Shown here in pieces: positions 53,694 to 62,527 of a DNA stretch of 64,000 bases. The position numbers were made by a program, and so were the translations under genes. Position 1 is the first letter of the stretch; each line of letters opens with the position of its first letter. The stretch is from positions 16,101-80,100 of the forward strand of contig CACYKH010000014.1 in the NCBI GenBank assembly GCA_902774915.1, written 5' to 3'. The DNA comes from an uncultured Lachnospiraceae bacterium. GTDB taxonomy: Bacteria > Bacillota > Clostridia > Lachnospirales > Lachnospiraceae. Under the pieces are notes generated by a model, which was not told the DNA's origin, ran no database searches, and saw only the letters and a list, made by a program, of their open reading frames with translations.

Positions 53694-55268
53694 TTATAAT
53701 GACTCACCAAGGTTTTCTGTTTCTTTAACAGTAACTGTTTTGTCATAGCATGTAAATATCTCATCAACCTTTTCCTGATCAGGCTTTGGAGTGATAAGAC
53801 TTACGATAGGAACTATTATAAGTCCAGCAATCATTGTAGCAGCACCTGCATTGATAGGTGAAGCGATGATTGGCTTTCCTGCTTGTGTAGCGAAGATGTT
53901 AGCAAGAGTAAAGCCAACACCCACGATGTAGCTTGCCCATACAGAAGCCTTTGTGATCTTCTTGCTGTAAAGACCATACATAAATGGAGCAAGGAATGCG
54001 CCTGCAAGAGCTCCCCATGAAACACCCATCAGCTGAGCAATGAATGTAGGTGGGTTAAATGCAATCACAACTGAAAGTACAATGAAGCACATAACGAACA
54101 GCTGCATAAGTCTAAGCTGAGTCTTTTCTTTCATGTCCTTCTTAAGAAGTGGCTTGATAAGATCGAGTGTAAGTGTTGAACTTGATGTAAGAACCAGTGA
54201 TGAAAGAGTTGACATTGAAGCTGAGAATACAAGAACTACTACGATACCAATAAGGATATCAGGAAGTGTTGAAAGCATTGTAGGAACAATGTTATCAAAT
54301 GCAACCTTTGTAGTTCCATCTTCTGCTAAAATGATGATTCCTTCATGATCTGCGAAGAGACGACCGAAACCTCCAAGGAAGTAGCAACCACCAGCAATTA
54401 CGATAGCGAAGAATGTTGAAACAACAGTACCAGTCTTAACTGCCTTCTCGTCCTTGATAGCATAGAACTTATGAACCATCTGAGGAAGTCCCCAGGTACC
54501 AAGAGATGTAAGAATAACAACACCGAGAAGACTGAGTGGGTCAGGTCCAAAGAAACTTGCGAAGAGTCCCTGGCTGTCTGCAAGAGCTGGGGTAGTAACT
54601 GCAGGATCAGTAGCGATCTTCGAAAGTTCCTGGATTGCATTTAGGAATCCGCCCTGACCATTAAGTACTGCACCAATTACTGCGCAGATACCTATCAGCA
54701 TGATGATACCCTGAACGAAATCGTTAAGTGCTGTTGCCATGTATCCACCGATAACAACATATGCTCCTGTAAGAAGAGCCATGATAATTACACAAATACG
54801 ATAATCTATTGAGAAGGCCATACCAAATAATCTTGAAAGACCATTATATACACCGGCTGTATAAGGTACCAGGAATACGAATGCAATGATGGAACCAACG
54901 ACTCTGAGTGATTTGGAATTAAATCTCTTACCAAAATATTCAGGCATTGTCTTTGCATCCAGCTGCTGTGTCATAAGTCTTGTACGACGTCCAAGAACGA
55001 GCCATGCAAGAAGACTTCCGATGAATGCATTTCCAAGTCCAATCCATGTTGATGCAAGACCGAATTTCCAACCGAACTGTCCGGCATATCCGATGAATAC
55101 AACGGATGAGAAGTAGGAAGTACCAAATGCGAAAGCTGAGATCCAAGGACCTACTGTACGTCCGCCGAGTACATAGTCATTTACGTTCTTTGCTTTGTTT
55201 CTGGAATAGATACCAATTCCAATCATAGTAGCAAAGAAAACTACTAATAAGATAACTTTGATAGCCAT
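53694..55268 (-). CDS. sodium:solute symporter (SSS family)
   Basis: A 524-aa integral membrane protein with about 13 helices. The first third carries the SSS pattern NDYVLGGRTVGPWISAFAFGTSYFSSVVFIGYAGQFGWKFG and WLVLGRRTRLM; later IGGYMATALNDFVQGIIM is the family signature. These carriers use Na+ for uptake of proline, pantothenate or other organic anions; the substrate cannot be read here. AAAAGGAGA precedes the ATG. It is a single gene with a strong promoter and an operator-like palindrome in its leader. Confidence 0.92.
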   Translation of the reverse strand: MAIKVILLVVFFATMIGIGIYSRNKAKNVNDYVLGGRTVGPWISAFAFGTSYFSSVVFIGYAGQFGWKFGLASTWIGLGNAFIGSLLAWLVLGRRTRLMTQQLDAKTMPEYFGKRFNSKSLRVVGSIIAFVFLVPYTAGVYNGLSRLFGMAFSIDYRICVIIMALLTGAYVVIGGYMATALNDFVQGIIMLIGICAVIGAVLNGQGGFLNAIQELSKIATDPAVTTPALADSQGLFASFFGPDPLSLLGVVILTSLGTWGLPQMVHKFYAIKDEKAVKTGTVVSTFFAIVIAGGCYFLGGFGRLFADHEGIIILAEDGTTKVAFDNIVPTMLSTLPDILIGIVVVLVFSASMSTLSSLVLTSSSTLTLDLIKPLLKKDMKEKTQLRLMQLFVMCFIVLSVVIAFNPPTFIAQLMGVSWGALAGAFLAPFMYGLYSKKITKASVWASYIVGVGFTLANIFATQAGKPIIASPINAGAATMIAGLIIVPIVSLITPKPDQEKVDEIFTCYDKTVTVKETENLGESL

Positions 55269-55303
55269 TTGTCTATCTCCTTTTAGAAAAAAATACGCGT
55301 CTG

Positions 55304-55366
55304 CTTTATCGCGCTAACGATTTAACGCGCTAAAGTGTATTATACAACTATCACTATTAAAGTCAA
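55304..55366 (-). promoter_or_regulatory. promoter and palindrome of the symporter gene
   Basis: On the minus strand TTGACT (55366-55361), 16 bp, TATAAT (55344-55339). Just downstream is the inverted repeat CTTTATCGCG (55304-55313) / CGCGCTAAAG (55326-55335), with 9 of 10 pairs. The half CGCGCTAA also forms a 16-bp-spaced direct repeat. A repressor site is likely. Confidence 0.65.
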
Positions 55367-55374
55367 GAGGAAAA

Positions 55375-55383
55375 TGTTATAAT
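55375..55383 (+). promoter_or_regulatory. extended -10 of the response-regulator gene
   Basis: TG-T-TATAAT lies about 38 bp before the start at 55422, divergent from the symporter promoter. Confidence 0.5.
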
Positions 55384-55421
55384 TCTACTTGTTGATGCAT
55401 TTAATTTTGAAGGAAATATAA

Positions 55422-56114
55422 ATGAAACGAATCTTACTAGTCGAGGATGATCATGCCCTCGCCATGGGAACTACATATACTCTTAAAGCAGAGGGATACG
55501 AAGTCGAGCATGCTAAGAATTTGGCGCAGGCCAGGGAGAAAATTGCATCCTCTGATTTTGCCCTAATCCTTTTGGATGTCATGCTACCTGATGGAGATGG
55601 ATTTTCCTATCTGGAAGAATTATCCAGCAAAGGAAATACCATACCTGTAATCTTCTGTACCGCAGTTGGGGATGAGTCCAACATTGTACGTGGCCTGGAT
55701 TTAGGGGCTGACGATTATGTGACAAAGCCTTACCGGGTTAAGGAACTTCTTTCGAGAATTGCTGCCGTTCTTAGAAGACAGGAACGCGCAATGCAATCTG
55801 TAGCAAATAATACGGAAGAAACAGAGGTTGTTTTCGGAACTCATAAGTTTAATATAGATAGCTTTAGATTATACGATGGAGAGACCCTGGTGGACTGCAC
55901 TCCTGCTGAGCTTAGACTTCTTAGAGAGTTTGTACGTAATAAAGGAATAGTCATTACCAGAGATCAGCTTCTTCAAAGGTTATATGATACAGAGAATACA
56001 TATATAGATGATAATACTCTTTCTGTTTATATAAAGAGACTTCGTGATAAGCTTGGCGAGGATGCTGAGTATATAAAAACTGTAAAAGGAATAGGATATC
56101 GATTCGAGGATTAA
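55422..56114 (+). CDS. OmpR-family response regulator
   Basis: A 230-aa regulator: receiver (about 1-118; EDDHALA, phospho-Asp in LILLDVMLPDGDG, K in YVTKPY) and winged helix (about 135-228; ITRDQLLQRLYDTENTYIDDNTLSVYIKRLRDKLG). AAGGAAAT precedes the ATG. Its kinase starts 2 bp after its stop. This regulator type often controls adjacent ABC exporters, but none is next to it here. Confidence 0.94.
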   Translation: MKRILLVEDDHALAMGTTYTLKAEGYEVEHAKNLAQAREKIASSDFALILLDVMLPDGDGFSYLEELSSKGNTIPVIFCTAVGDESNIVRGLDLGADDYVTKPYRVKELLSRIAAVLRRQERAMQSVANNTEETEVVFGTHKFNIDSFRLYDGETLVDCTPAELRLLREFVRNKGIVITRDQLLQRLYDTENTYIDDNTLSVYIKRLRDKLGEDAEYIKTVKGIGYRFED

Positions 56115-56116
56115 CT

Positions 56117-57193
56117 ATGAAGAGTAGTTATGAAAGAGACAATTTCAAAATGATGTTCTGGCTGGTGGCAGGAATTCTTCTTGTCGTCAGCTTTGTTTTG
56201 CTGTTTTATCTTGGAATGACGCTGGACAAAGTGGGCAGATTGATCCTGGGGCTGGTCGGAATGACAGAGATTATATTGGTTGTGTTGATGTACATCTTTT
56301 CGAAAAAGTACTTGGATATGGCATATGATTCCGTTGATGATGCCTCCGACTTAATGTTTTCTATTATAGAGGAAAGTAAAGAGAAGGATGATATGACCGA
56401 CAGCCTGAAAAAGCTTGAGGAATATAAAGCCTCTGAGCTGAAAGAAGGAAGCATTGGAATCTTTTATGACAGTTTTGAAAAACTGGTCAATATGTTCCAG
56501 GAAGGAAAACGAAAAGAGAAAAGTGAGAAGGAATATCTGAGAGATGTTATGTCAGATATTTCGCATCAGCTAAAAACTCCACTTGCTTCTATGGATTTAT
56601 TTTTGGATCTTATAGTAAATGATAAGGTTGATAATGAAGAAGAACGAAAGATGATCCTCGGCGAAGCGACAAATCAGATCAGCCGAATGGAATGGATGGT
56701 CCTTTCTATGCTGAAACTTGCTCGTATTGAGGCCGGTGCAATAGAGTTTGAAATGGGGGATGTTGATGTATCTGCCATACTAAGTGAGGTGGCAGGAAGT
56801 GTCAAATATCTGACTGACTCCAGAAAACAAAAGCTCAGAGTAAGATGCGAAGAAGGCATATCCATAAAGGCTGATGGTCAGTGGCTTACAGAGGCTATAA
56901 TAAATATAGTAAAGAATGCATCTGATTATTCAAAAGAAGGTTCGGATATTGATATACATGTTGAAAAGAATTCTGTATTTACGCGTATATACATATCTGA
57001 CCATGGTATTGGTATGTCTGAAGAAACTATAACTCATATCTTTGATAGATTCTACAGAGCAAGCAACGAAGTGAATCCAAACAGCGTTGGAATAGGCCTT
57101 TCCCTTTCTAAGTCCATTGTTGAAGGGATGGGCGGAAGGATTACGGTCGATAGCAAAGAAGGAGAGGGAAGTACATTCAAACTTCAGTTTTAA
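56117..57193 (+). CDS. intramembrane-sensing histidine kinase
   Basis: A 358-aa kinase with two transmembrane helices close together (about 12-32 and 40-61) and no outside domain, as in BceS/VncS-like kinases. HisKA has the phospho-His in MSDISHQLKTPLASM; the HATPase shows NIVKNASDYSKEG, DHGIGMSEE and VGIGLSLSK. GAGGATT precedes the ATG. It forms an operon with the preceding regulator. Confidence 0.93.
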   Translation: MKSSYERDNFKMMFWLVAGILLVVSFVLLFYLGMTLDKVGRLILGLVGMTEIILVVLMYIFSKKYLDMAYDSVDDASDLMFSIIEESKEKDDMTDSLKKLEEYKASELKEGSIGIFYDSFEKLVNMFQEGKRKEKSEKEYLRDVMSDISHQLKTPLASMDLFLDLIVNDKVDNEEERKMILGEATNQISRMEWMVLSMLKLARIEAGAIEFEMGDVDVSAILSEVAGSVKYLTDSRKQKLRVRCEEGISIKADGQWLTEAIINIVKNASDYSKEGSDIDIHVEKNSVFTRIYISDHGIGMSEETITHIFDRFYRASNEVNPNSVGIGLSLSKSIVEGMGGRITVDSKEGEGSTFKLQF

Positions 57194-57229
57194 AAAGCTT
57201 CAAGCAGTTTCAATCTTTGTTCCTTTTCT

Positions 57230-58252
57230 CTAAACAACCACCTGATTCTTGCCGCCGTATTTGCCGGCATATAGCTTCTTGTCAGCTGTATTTATCCATT
57301 CAGTCATAGATAAATCTGGTTTAAATGCCGCTAGGCCGATTGTGATCGTAAGGTTAACGTCGATGCCATCATTTGAAAATGTATAAGCTTCTATAGATTT
57401 GCGAAATGCATCTAGTATTTTGTAAGCAATATCTGTATCATGTCCTTTTCCTATTATCAGGAACTCTTCGCCTCCCCATCGGCATATCTCACAATCGGAT
57501 AGATTCTTTTGCATGAGCTCGGCGAGGGTTATCAAAACATAGTCGCCATAGTTATGGCCATAGGTATCGTTTATTTTCTTAAAATCATCTATATCTGCAA
57601 GTGCAATCCACCTATCATCTGATAAATAATCATTTTCAAATTTTGTTATATGATATCTGTTTGGAAGGTTTGTAAGCTTATCCTTGGTCGCAGCAATCGA
57701 TAGTAGCCTTTCCGAATGAAATGATAGAAGAGTAAAAAGTTGAAGGCATGCAATTAGTATAATGAAGACTACGAGAGCCCAAAGTAATTGCAGGATAAAT
57801 GATGTTTGATTAGTTAATGGATAAACAACTCCGTATTTATTTGTGAGAATAAAGGATGCAATATAGAATATCATTCCAAGTATTCCCAGTGGAGCGGCAG
57901 GAACATATTTATCTTGTATACTTCTTCCTAAATATTCAGCAAAGAATGCAAGTGAATTTATTCCAATCAGGGTTATTTGGAATCCATGGTCCCATCCTGT
58001 ATATATGATAGCGAGAGTCATATGGAGAAGTATTTCCAGATAGGTAGATACAACGAAAAACCTAAAGAATCCAAAATATATAATAACTAGGGATATAACG
58101 TAAAAAATAATACTAAAAATATTAAACTGCACCATTGGGGTAACGTTATTTTCAGTAAAAATGTAGATCATAAAAAAGTGGATGATCAAAAAACAAAAAT
58201 TAAGGACATAGCAAATCAGCTTTGCCTTTGAACGATTGAATAATTGATTCAT
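57230..58252 (-). CDS. membrane diguanylate cyclase (GGDEF)
   Basis: A 340-aa protein with about six transmembrane helices (residues 8-175) and a C-terminal GGDEF domain (about 185-340): TNLPNRYHITKFE, DIDDFKKINDTYGHNYGDYVL, and the active-site loop RWGGEEFLIIG. GGEEF is a functional variant making c-di-GMP. No RxxD inhibitory site precedes it. The start is uncertain: ATG 58252 or an ATG four codons earlier, neither with a clear ribosome-binding site. Confidence 0.88.
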   Translation of the reverse strand: MNQLFNRSKAKLICYVLNFCFLIIHFFMIYIFTENNVTPMVQFNIFSIIFYVISLVIIYFGFFRFFVVSTYLEILLHMTLAIIYTGWDHGFQITLIGINSLAFFAEYLGRSIQDKYVPAAPLGILGMIFYIASFILTNKYGVVYPLTNQTSFILQLLWALVVFIILIACLQLFTLLSFHSERLLSIAATKDKLTNLPNRYHITKFENDYLSDDRWIALADIDDFKKINDTYGHNYGDYVLITLAELMQKNLSDCEICRWGGEEFLIIGKGHDTDIAYKILDAFRKSIEAYTFSNDGIDVNLTITIGLAAFKPDLSMTEWINTADKKLYAGKYGGKNQVVV

Positions 58253-58379
58253 AACAAATACCATACAAACAATAAACGAAATGTTACTGCTCTTATTTTA
58301 CATTGATAATGATGGAAATACAACTTAAATACAAAATGCACTCTGAATAATATAATGTCACCCTAAAAATCGGATTCGG

Positions 58380-58408
58380 TTGACAATCGAATTGTTGTGT
58401 GATAATAA
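58380..58408 (+). promoter_or_regulatory. possible promoter of the second symporter
   Basis: TTGACA (58380-58385), 17 bp, TAATAA (58403-58408). The -35 box is embedded in ATTCG-N9-CGAAT (58374-58392). Nothing else is seen in the 215-bp gap between the divergent genes. Confidence 0.45.
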
Positions 58409-58467
58409 TTATATGCTCAAAAAAAGATGCTGCCTAGAGTGGTTTATTACTAGTTTTGGAGGAAGAG

Positions 58468-59838
58468 ATGAACGCTGTATTTTTATTAGTTTTAGGACTA
58501 TATTTGTTGGTATTTGTTATTATCAGTATATTGGATTTTCGTTCGGTGAAGACCTTTGAGGATTATGCTGTTGCCGGCCGAGTTCAAGGAACCTTTGCTG
58601 TTACCATGACACTGCTGGCTACAGTGATAGGTGCTTCAACAACAATAGGCATAACAGATACAGTTTATACAATAGGATTTCCTGGGATTTGGTGGCTGGC
58701 TTTCGGTGCGATAGGACTTGTGCTACAGTCTTTCTTAATATCGAAGAAGGTTAGAGCTACAGGTGCAGCGACACTTCCTGATCTAGCGAATATTACAGTA
58801 GGCAGGGCGGCGGAAATGATAATCGCCCTTATCATTGTTATTGCGTGGATAGGCGTTGTAGCAGGTCAGCTTGTTGCAATGAATTCACTTGTCAGCTTCG
58901 CAACGGGAAGAAATGATAAGTGGTTATTTATAATAATGTCACTTGTTATAATCGTTTATACATTATTTGGCGGTCAGTCTTCGGTTGTAAAAACAGATAA
59001 GATACAGTTTATTGTAATAGTTATCGGCGTTGTTCTTTGCTGTCTTTATCTGTATCTTGTTCGTGGAGGTGATACAACTAGTGTTGCTCAGAATGTCGAA
59101 CTACTGAATCAGAGCTACAGACCAATGAATCTTCTGAATCAGCTCTTTGTTATAGGCGGAGTTTATTTTCTTGGTCCTGATATTATCTCCCGAAACTTCA
59201 TATCTAAAGATGAATCCATTGCAAAAAAATCAGCCCTCATCGCGGGAATTGGACTGTTCGTATTCTCAATATTTATAACCTTGATTGGTATGTGGGCGAA
59301 GTATAACATTACTCCAGAGGAACTGGGAGAATCAAAGACACTTATGTATGTTGTGAGTATTCTTCCGAAGGCGGTAAGTATACCTCTGATATTTGGACTT
59401 CTGTCGGCCATACTTTCTTCTACAGATACATGCCTTATAAATGCATCTTCCATTTTCGTAAAGGATATTCTAAGAAAAGAAAGTGTGATGGGCATAAGAA
59501 TTGCGGTTGGAGTTATTGGCATTCTTGCAACAGCGCTTGCTGTTCTTGGAAGGGGAGATATAATGTCTCTTCTGACGGGAGCGTATTCAATATATACCCC
59601 TGGAATAATTTTCCCATTACTTATTGCCATTCTTTGCCAGAAGAAGAAAGAAATAAGACAACCTATATGGGTTGCCGCAGTAGTTGTTGGTGGATTCTTT
59701 GGACTGGTCGGCACCTATTTCGCTCCGCTGCTGGAGAAGTTATCTCTACCTGCACCGGTCATGGCAAACCTAAGTCTCATTGGAATGGGACTGTCACTAA
59801 TCATTGCACTATTATCAGTCAAGTGGGATGAGGTGTAA
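58468..59838 (+). CDS. sodium:solute symporter (SSS family), second type
   Basis: A 456-aa protein with about 12 to 13 helices; segments KTFEDYAVAGRVQGTFAVTMTLLATVIGASTTIG and FGGQSSVVKTDKIQFIVIVIGV place it in the SSS family, in a branch different from the symporter at 53.7 kb. The start at 58468 follows GGAGGAAGAG; a TTG 12 bp earlier lies within that site. It converges with birA, whose last codon is next to its stop. The substrate is unknown; biotin or another vitamin is only a guess from the neighbour. Confidence 0.88.
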   Translation: MNAVFLLVLGLYLLVFVIISILDFRSVKTFEDYAVAGRVQGTFAVTMTLLATVIGASTTIGITDTVYTIGFPGIWWLAFGAIGLVLQSFLISKKVRATGAATLPDLANITVGRAAEMIIALIIVIAWIGVVAGQLVAMNSLVSFATGRNDKWLFIIMSLVIIVYTLFGGQSSVVKTDKIQFIVIVIGVVLCCLYLYLVRGGDTTSVAQNVELLNQSYRPMNLLNQLFVIGGVYFLGPDIISRNFISKDESIAKKSALIAGIGLFVFSIFITLIGMWAKYNITPEELGESKTLMYVVSILPKAVSIPLIFGLLSAILSSTDTCLINASSIFVKDILRKESVMGIRIAVGVIGILATALAVLGRGDIMSLLTGAYSIYTPGIIFPLLIAILCQKKKEIRQPIWVAAVVVGGFFGLVGTYFAPLLEKLSLPAPVMANLSLIGMGLSLIIALLSVKWDEV

Positions 59839-60618
59839 TTAGTTGTGTAACGAATTGTATAAATCAAGAAGAACCCTTGCAACAATTTCATTCTTAGGAA
59901 TGCTGATATTCTTGATCCCAATTCCAATTACATAACCATTAACAGTGTTGGTTTCCATATCTGCGAAGTACTCTGTGAGTATTCCGCAGATATTTTTATT
60001 TCCTATAGAAATTCGATTTAGTTTCTTGTCGAGAGTCACGTCCTTACCAGTAAGCTCTTCAATATTTTTCTTAACAATAGCCCCAATGGAGCTGGATTTG
60101 AAGCTCTTCTTGTTGTTTATACTTATAACATCTTGATCATCAAGAATGATACTCAGATAGATACCGCCTTCAGGAGAGCTAAATGCTTTCTTGTTGTGTC
60201 CTTTTCCGGCGGACTGCTTCTTAGCAATGATTATCTTCTTATCAAGAGCTCCTGTGATAAGCTCCATCTTTGCCAGCTGATTCGTTGAATCTACTTCATC
60301 ATAAATAATAATGCTATCTACAATATGATTGATCTTTGACTTACTAATCGAAAATTCGTTCTTTGTGTTTTTGCTAGCTTTAACAAGCGCTAACATCTCT
60401 TCTTTGATGGCTGCAACAGAAAGGATATCGCTGGATTCATCAAGAGCGTAGCCTCTGTTGTTAACAGAGTAGATGTCGTAGCCATCCTTCTTTAGTTCAT
60501 TTATAGCTTTCCAGATTGCATTTCGTGATACTCCAAGTTCACTGGCAAGTTCCATGCCAGTTACGAAGTATCCTTTATTTTCCTCTAGAGTTTTGAGAAC
60601 ATATTCTTTGGTCGTCAT
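59839..60618 (-). CDS. birA: BirA-like biotin protein ligase/repressor, divergent
   Basis: A 259-aa protein with an N-terminal winged HTH (about 1-60; GYFVTGMELASELGVSRNAIWKAINELKKDGYDIYSVNNRGYAL) and a ligase domain (about 85-250; YDEVDSTNQLAK, SPEGGIYLSIIL, CGILTEYFADMETNTVNGYVIGIGI). The ATP/biotin loop, normally GRGRRGR, reads GKGHNKK, and the GIGINV motif reads GIGIKN. It could therefore have weak or altered ligase activity. The start at 60618 is chosen for the AGAGAG 7 nt upstream. It ends one base after the symporter stop and lies close behind the ABC-F gene. Confidence 0.85.
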   Translation of the reverse strand: MTTKEYVLKTLEENKGYFVTGMELASELGVSRNAIWKAINELKKDGYDIYSVNNRGYALDESSDILSVAAIKEEMLALVKASKNTKNEFSISKSKINHIVDSIIIYDEVDSTNQLAKMELITGALDKKIIIAKKQSAGKGHNKKAFSSPEGGIYLSIILDDQDVISINNKKSFKSSSIGAIVKKNIEELTGKDVTLDKKLNRISIGNKNICGILTEYFADMETNTVNGYVIGIGIKNISIPKNEIVARVLLDLYNSLHN

Positions 60619-60640
60619 TTGCATACTCTCTTTTCTAAAA

Positions 60641-62188
60641 CTAAAGTTTGATTTCCTTTGTCGCGAGCTTCTCTCGGAAACGAGTGTCGTGTTCAACTAC
60701 TATCATAGTCGGTTTGTAGGTTTCTATCAACTGTTCTATTTGCATTCTCGAAAAAATATCAATATAGTTCAGCGGTTCGTCCCATATATAGATATGTGCT
60801 GGGGTGAGAAGGCTGGCTGCCAGGAGTACTTTCTTTTTTTGACCTTCTGAGTAGTCCTCGATATTCTTCTCGAATTGAACCCGGTTCATATCCAGCTTTT
60901 TGAGCAGTGTGAGAAATAGGCTGTAGTCAAGTTTGTGATTCTCTGCATATTTCTTGAGGGAACCCGTTAGCTTTGAGGCATCCTGATTTACATATGATAT
61001 GGTTAGCTCACTGGCCAGCTCCATAGAACCGCTTGTAACCATGTTGGTGTCCTTATCATTTTTGGTTTCTATTATGTTTCCGTGTTCCGCTGCTGAGTGT
61101 ATAGCTTTAATAAGTGTAGACTTACCACATCCGTTTTCACCACTGAGAAAAAGAATATCGCCTTGCATTAACTGGAAAGAGAGGTTACTCAGAGTGTTCT
61201 CGCTGGAGTCTGAGTAGCGAAGAGAGAAGTCCCTACATTCCACGAGGCATTTCTTGTGATGCTTGAGGGGTGTGAGCTTCAGATCATCAACGCTTTCGAT
61301 ATCCTTAAGGAGCCCTTCCTTTTCTTCGATTTCTCGCTCGATTCGCTTCTCAAAGTTTTTTACTCTGGATTGCATTTTCTTGGTCTTGGCTCCGATATAG
61401 GCTCTAGTTGAAATGTTTCTATCGTGCTCCTTTATAGGATCAAAACCAATCTTGGTATTCTCATTTTTATCCGCCCATCTGCCAGCTCGGTCGGCAGAAG
61501 AGCGAAGCTTTCCTATTTCCTTTAGATGCTTCTCGTTTTCGGATCTGGCGAATGCATCGGCCTTTTCCTTGTTCTCCCACCATGTGCTGAAGTTGCCTGA
61601 AACAACCTCGATAGATGAACGGTTAAGAACCAGGCAGTGGTCGGTCACGGCGTCAAGCAGGTCTCTGTCGTGTGATACAAGAATAAAGCCCTGCTTCTCG
61701 CTGAGATATTTTTTGATGATCTCGCGGCCGTCCTTATCCAGATGATTAGTTGGCTCATCTATCAGAAGGAATTCATTTTCACCGGAGAAGAGGACGGCGA
61801 GCATTACCTTTGTTCGCTCTCCGAAACTTAGCGTACTGATGGGACGATATAAAAGCTCACAGTCGACATCCATCTTGTTCAGCTCACAGATTACCTTCCA
61901 GCTCTCAACGCCTGGTTTCCAGGTTTCTGCCAGCTCATCCGCGGTCAAGTTCATTTCGCTATCAGAAAGCTTGTAAGGGAAATAATCAAAATGTTGATCC
62001 GTTGAAATGCTCCCAGTGTATTCGTGTTTGCCGAGTAAAAGATTTAAAAATGTAGTCTTGCCTTTTCCGTTCCTTCCGATAAAACCCAGCTTCCAGTTTG
62101 TATCGATAGAAAAGGAGACCTCTTCGAATATATTGTCGAAACTTCCTTCATAACAGAAGGTTAGATTTGATACTTGTAATAATGACAT
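60641..62188 (-). CDS. ABC-F protein, Lsa-like (antibiotic-resistance type)
   Basis: A 515-aa soluble protein with two ABC domains and no membrane part. First: GRNGKGKTTFLNLLL, LSFGERTKV, LIDEPTNHLD. Second: GENGCGKSTLIKA, YSEGQKKKV, IWDEPLNYID. The start MSLLQVSNLTFCYEGSFDNIF and stretches such as TNWKLGFIGRNG and the final EHD closely follow Lsa(A)-type proteins, which bind the ribosomal E site and dislodge lincosamides, streptogramins A and pleuromutilins. Resistance is inferred, not shown. GGAGGTG precedes the ATG, and a leader peptide with attenuator lies upstream. Confidence 0.9.
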   Translation of the reverse strand: MSLLQVSNLTFCYEGSFDNIFEEVSFSIDTNWKLGFIGRNGKGKTTFLNLLLGKHEYTGSISTDQHFDYFPYKLSDSEMNLTADELAETWKPGVESWKVICELNKMDVDCELLYRPISTLSFGERTKVMLAVLFSGENEFLLIDEPTNHLDKDGREIIKKYLSEKQGFILVSHDRDLLDAVTDHCLVLNRSSIEVVSGNFSTWWENKEKADAFARSENEKHLKEIGKLRSSADRAGRWADKNENTKIGFDPIKEHDRNISTRAYIGAKTKKMQSRVKNFEKRIEREIEEKEGLLKDIESVDDLKLTPLKHHKKCLVECRDFSLRYSDSSENTLSNLSFQLMQGDILFLSGENGCGKSTLIKAIHSAAEHGNIIETKNDKDTNMVTSGSMELASELTISYVNQDASKLTGSLKKYAENHKLDYSLFLTLLKKLDMNRVQFEKNIEDYSEGQKKKVLLAASLLTPAHIYIWDEPLNYIDIFSRMQIEQLIETYKPTMIVVEHDTRFREKLATKEIKL

Positions 62189-62200
62189 ATAGCACCTCCG

Positions 62201-62236
62201 TAAAAAAATACACCACAAGAAAAAATTCCTGCGGTG
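62201..62236 (-). terminator. attenuator hairpin in front of the ABC-F gene
   Basis: On the minus strand CACCGCAGGAA (62236-62226) pairs with TTCTTGTGGTG (62221-62211), followed by TATTTTTTT, directly before the ribosome-binding site GGAGGTG (about 62198-62192). The site itself can pair with GCAC-containing sequence upstream (TAGCAC, 62246-62241). This fits transcription attenuation. Confidence 0.75.
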
Positions 62237-62252
62237 CAAAGTGCTAAAAAAA

Positions 62253-62276
62253 CTATTTGCAAGAAATATTTTTCAT
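62253..62276 (-). CDS. leader peptide MKNISCK upstream of ABC-F
   Basis: A 7-codon frame (MKNISCK, stop TAG) with GGAGGAG 4 nt upstream. It lies just before the attenuator hairpin. Many ABC-F and erm genes are controlled by ribosomes stalling on such short leader frames in the presence of drug. It is too short to be supported by similarity; the position and the ribosome-binding site are the evidence. Confidence 0.65.
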   Translation of the reverse strand: MKNISCK

Positions 62277-62310
62277 CGGTCTCCTCCGTTTCTTCTTTTA
62301 TTTCTTCCAG

Positions 62311-62339
62311 AGTATAACAACTATCCCTTAGAAATGCAA
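62311..62339 (-). promoter_or_regulatory. promoter of the ABC-F leader
   Basis: On the minus strand TTGCAT (62339-62334), 17 bp, TATACT (62316-62311). Transcription would start about 28 nt before the leader peptide. Confidence 0.7.
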
Positions 62340-62451
62340 GAGTATATCGAGTCTGTGCCTTAATCAAAAGAACATCTGTCCGAAAAACTAATCTTGCAAA
62401 ATTGTAAGATACGCCTTCTCATTTTGTCACGTAGTTGTAAGTCACACACAC

Positions 62452-62500
62452 TATAATAAGTCAGTAGGGACAGACCTACCAGTCGGTAGGGTCAGGTCCC
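62452..62500 (+). promoter_or_regulatory. -10 box and palindromic operator before the ABC exporter
   Basis: TATAAT (62452-62457) is followed by an imperfect palindrome at 62467-62500: GGGAC and GTCCC outside, GACCTACC and GGTAGGGTC inside, around AGTC. The centre CTACC-AGTC-GGTAG resembles TetR-family operators. The remaining part of the 340-bp gap is the ABC-F leader on the other strand. Confidence 0.55.
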
Positions 62501-62527
62501 GTTGACTTGTTTTAAGGAGGAGTGGAG

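Noticed and set aside
62161-62367. 68-aa minus-strand frame overlapping the ABC-F leader
   Set aside because: It runs through the leader peptide, attenuator and ribosome-binding site in another frame; the 7-codon frame with GGAGGAG fits better.
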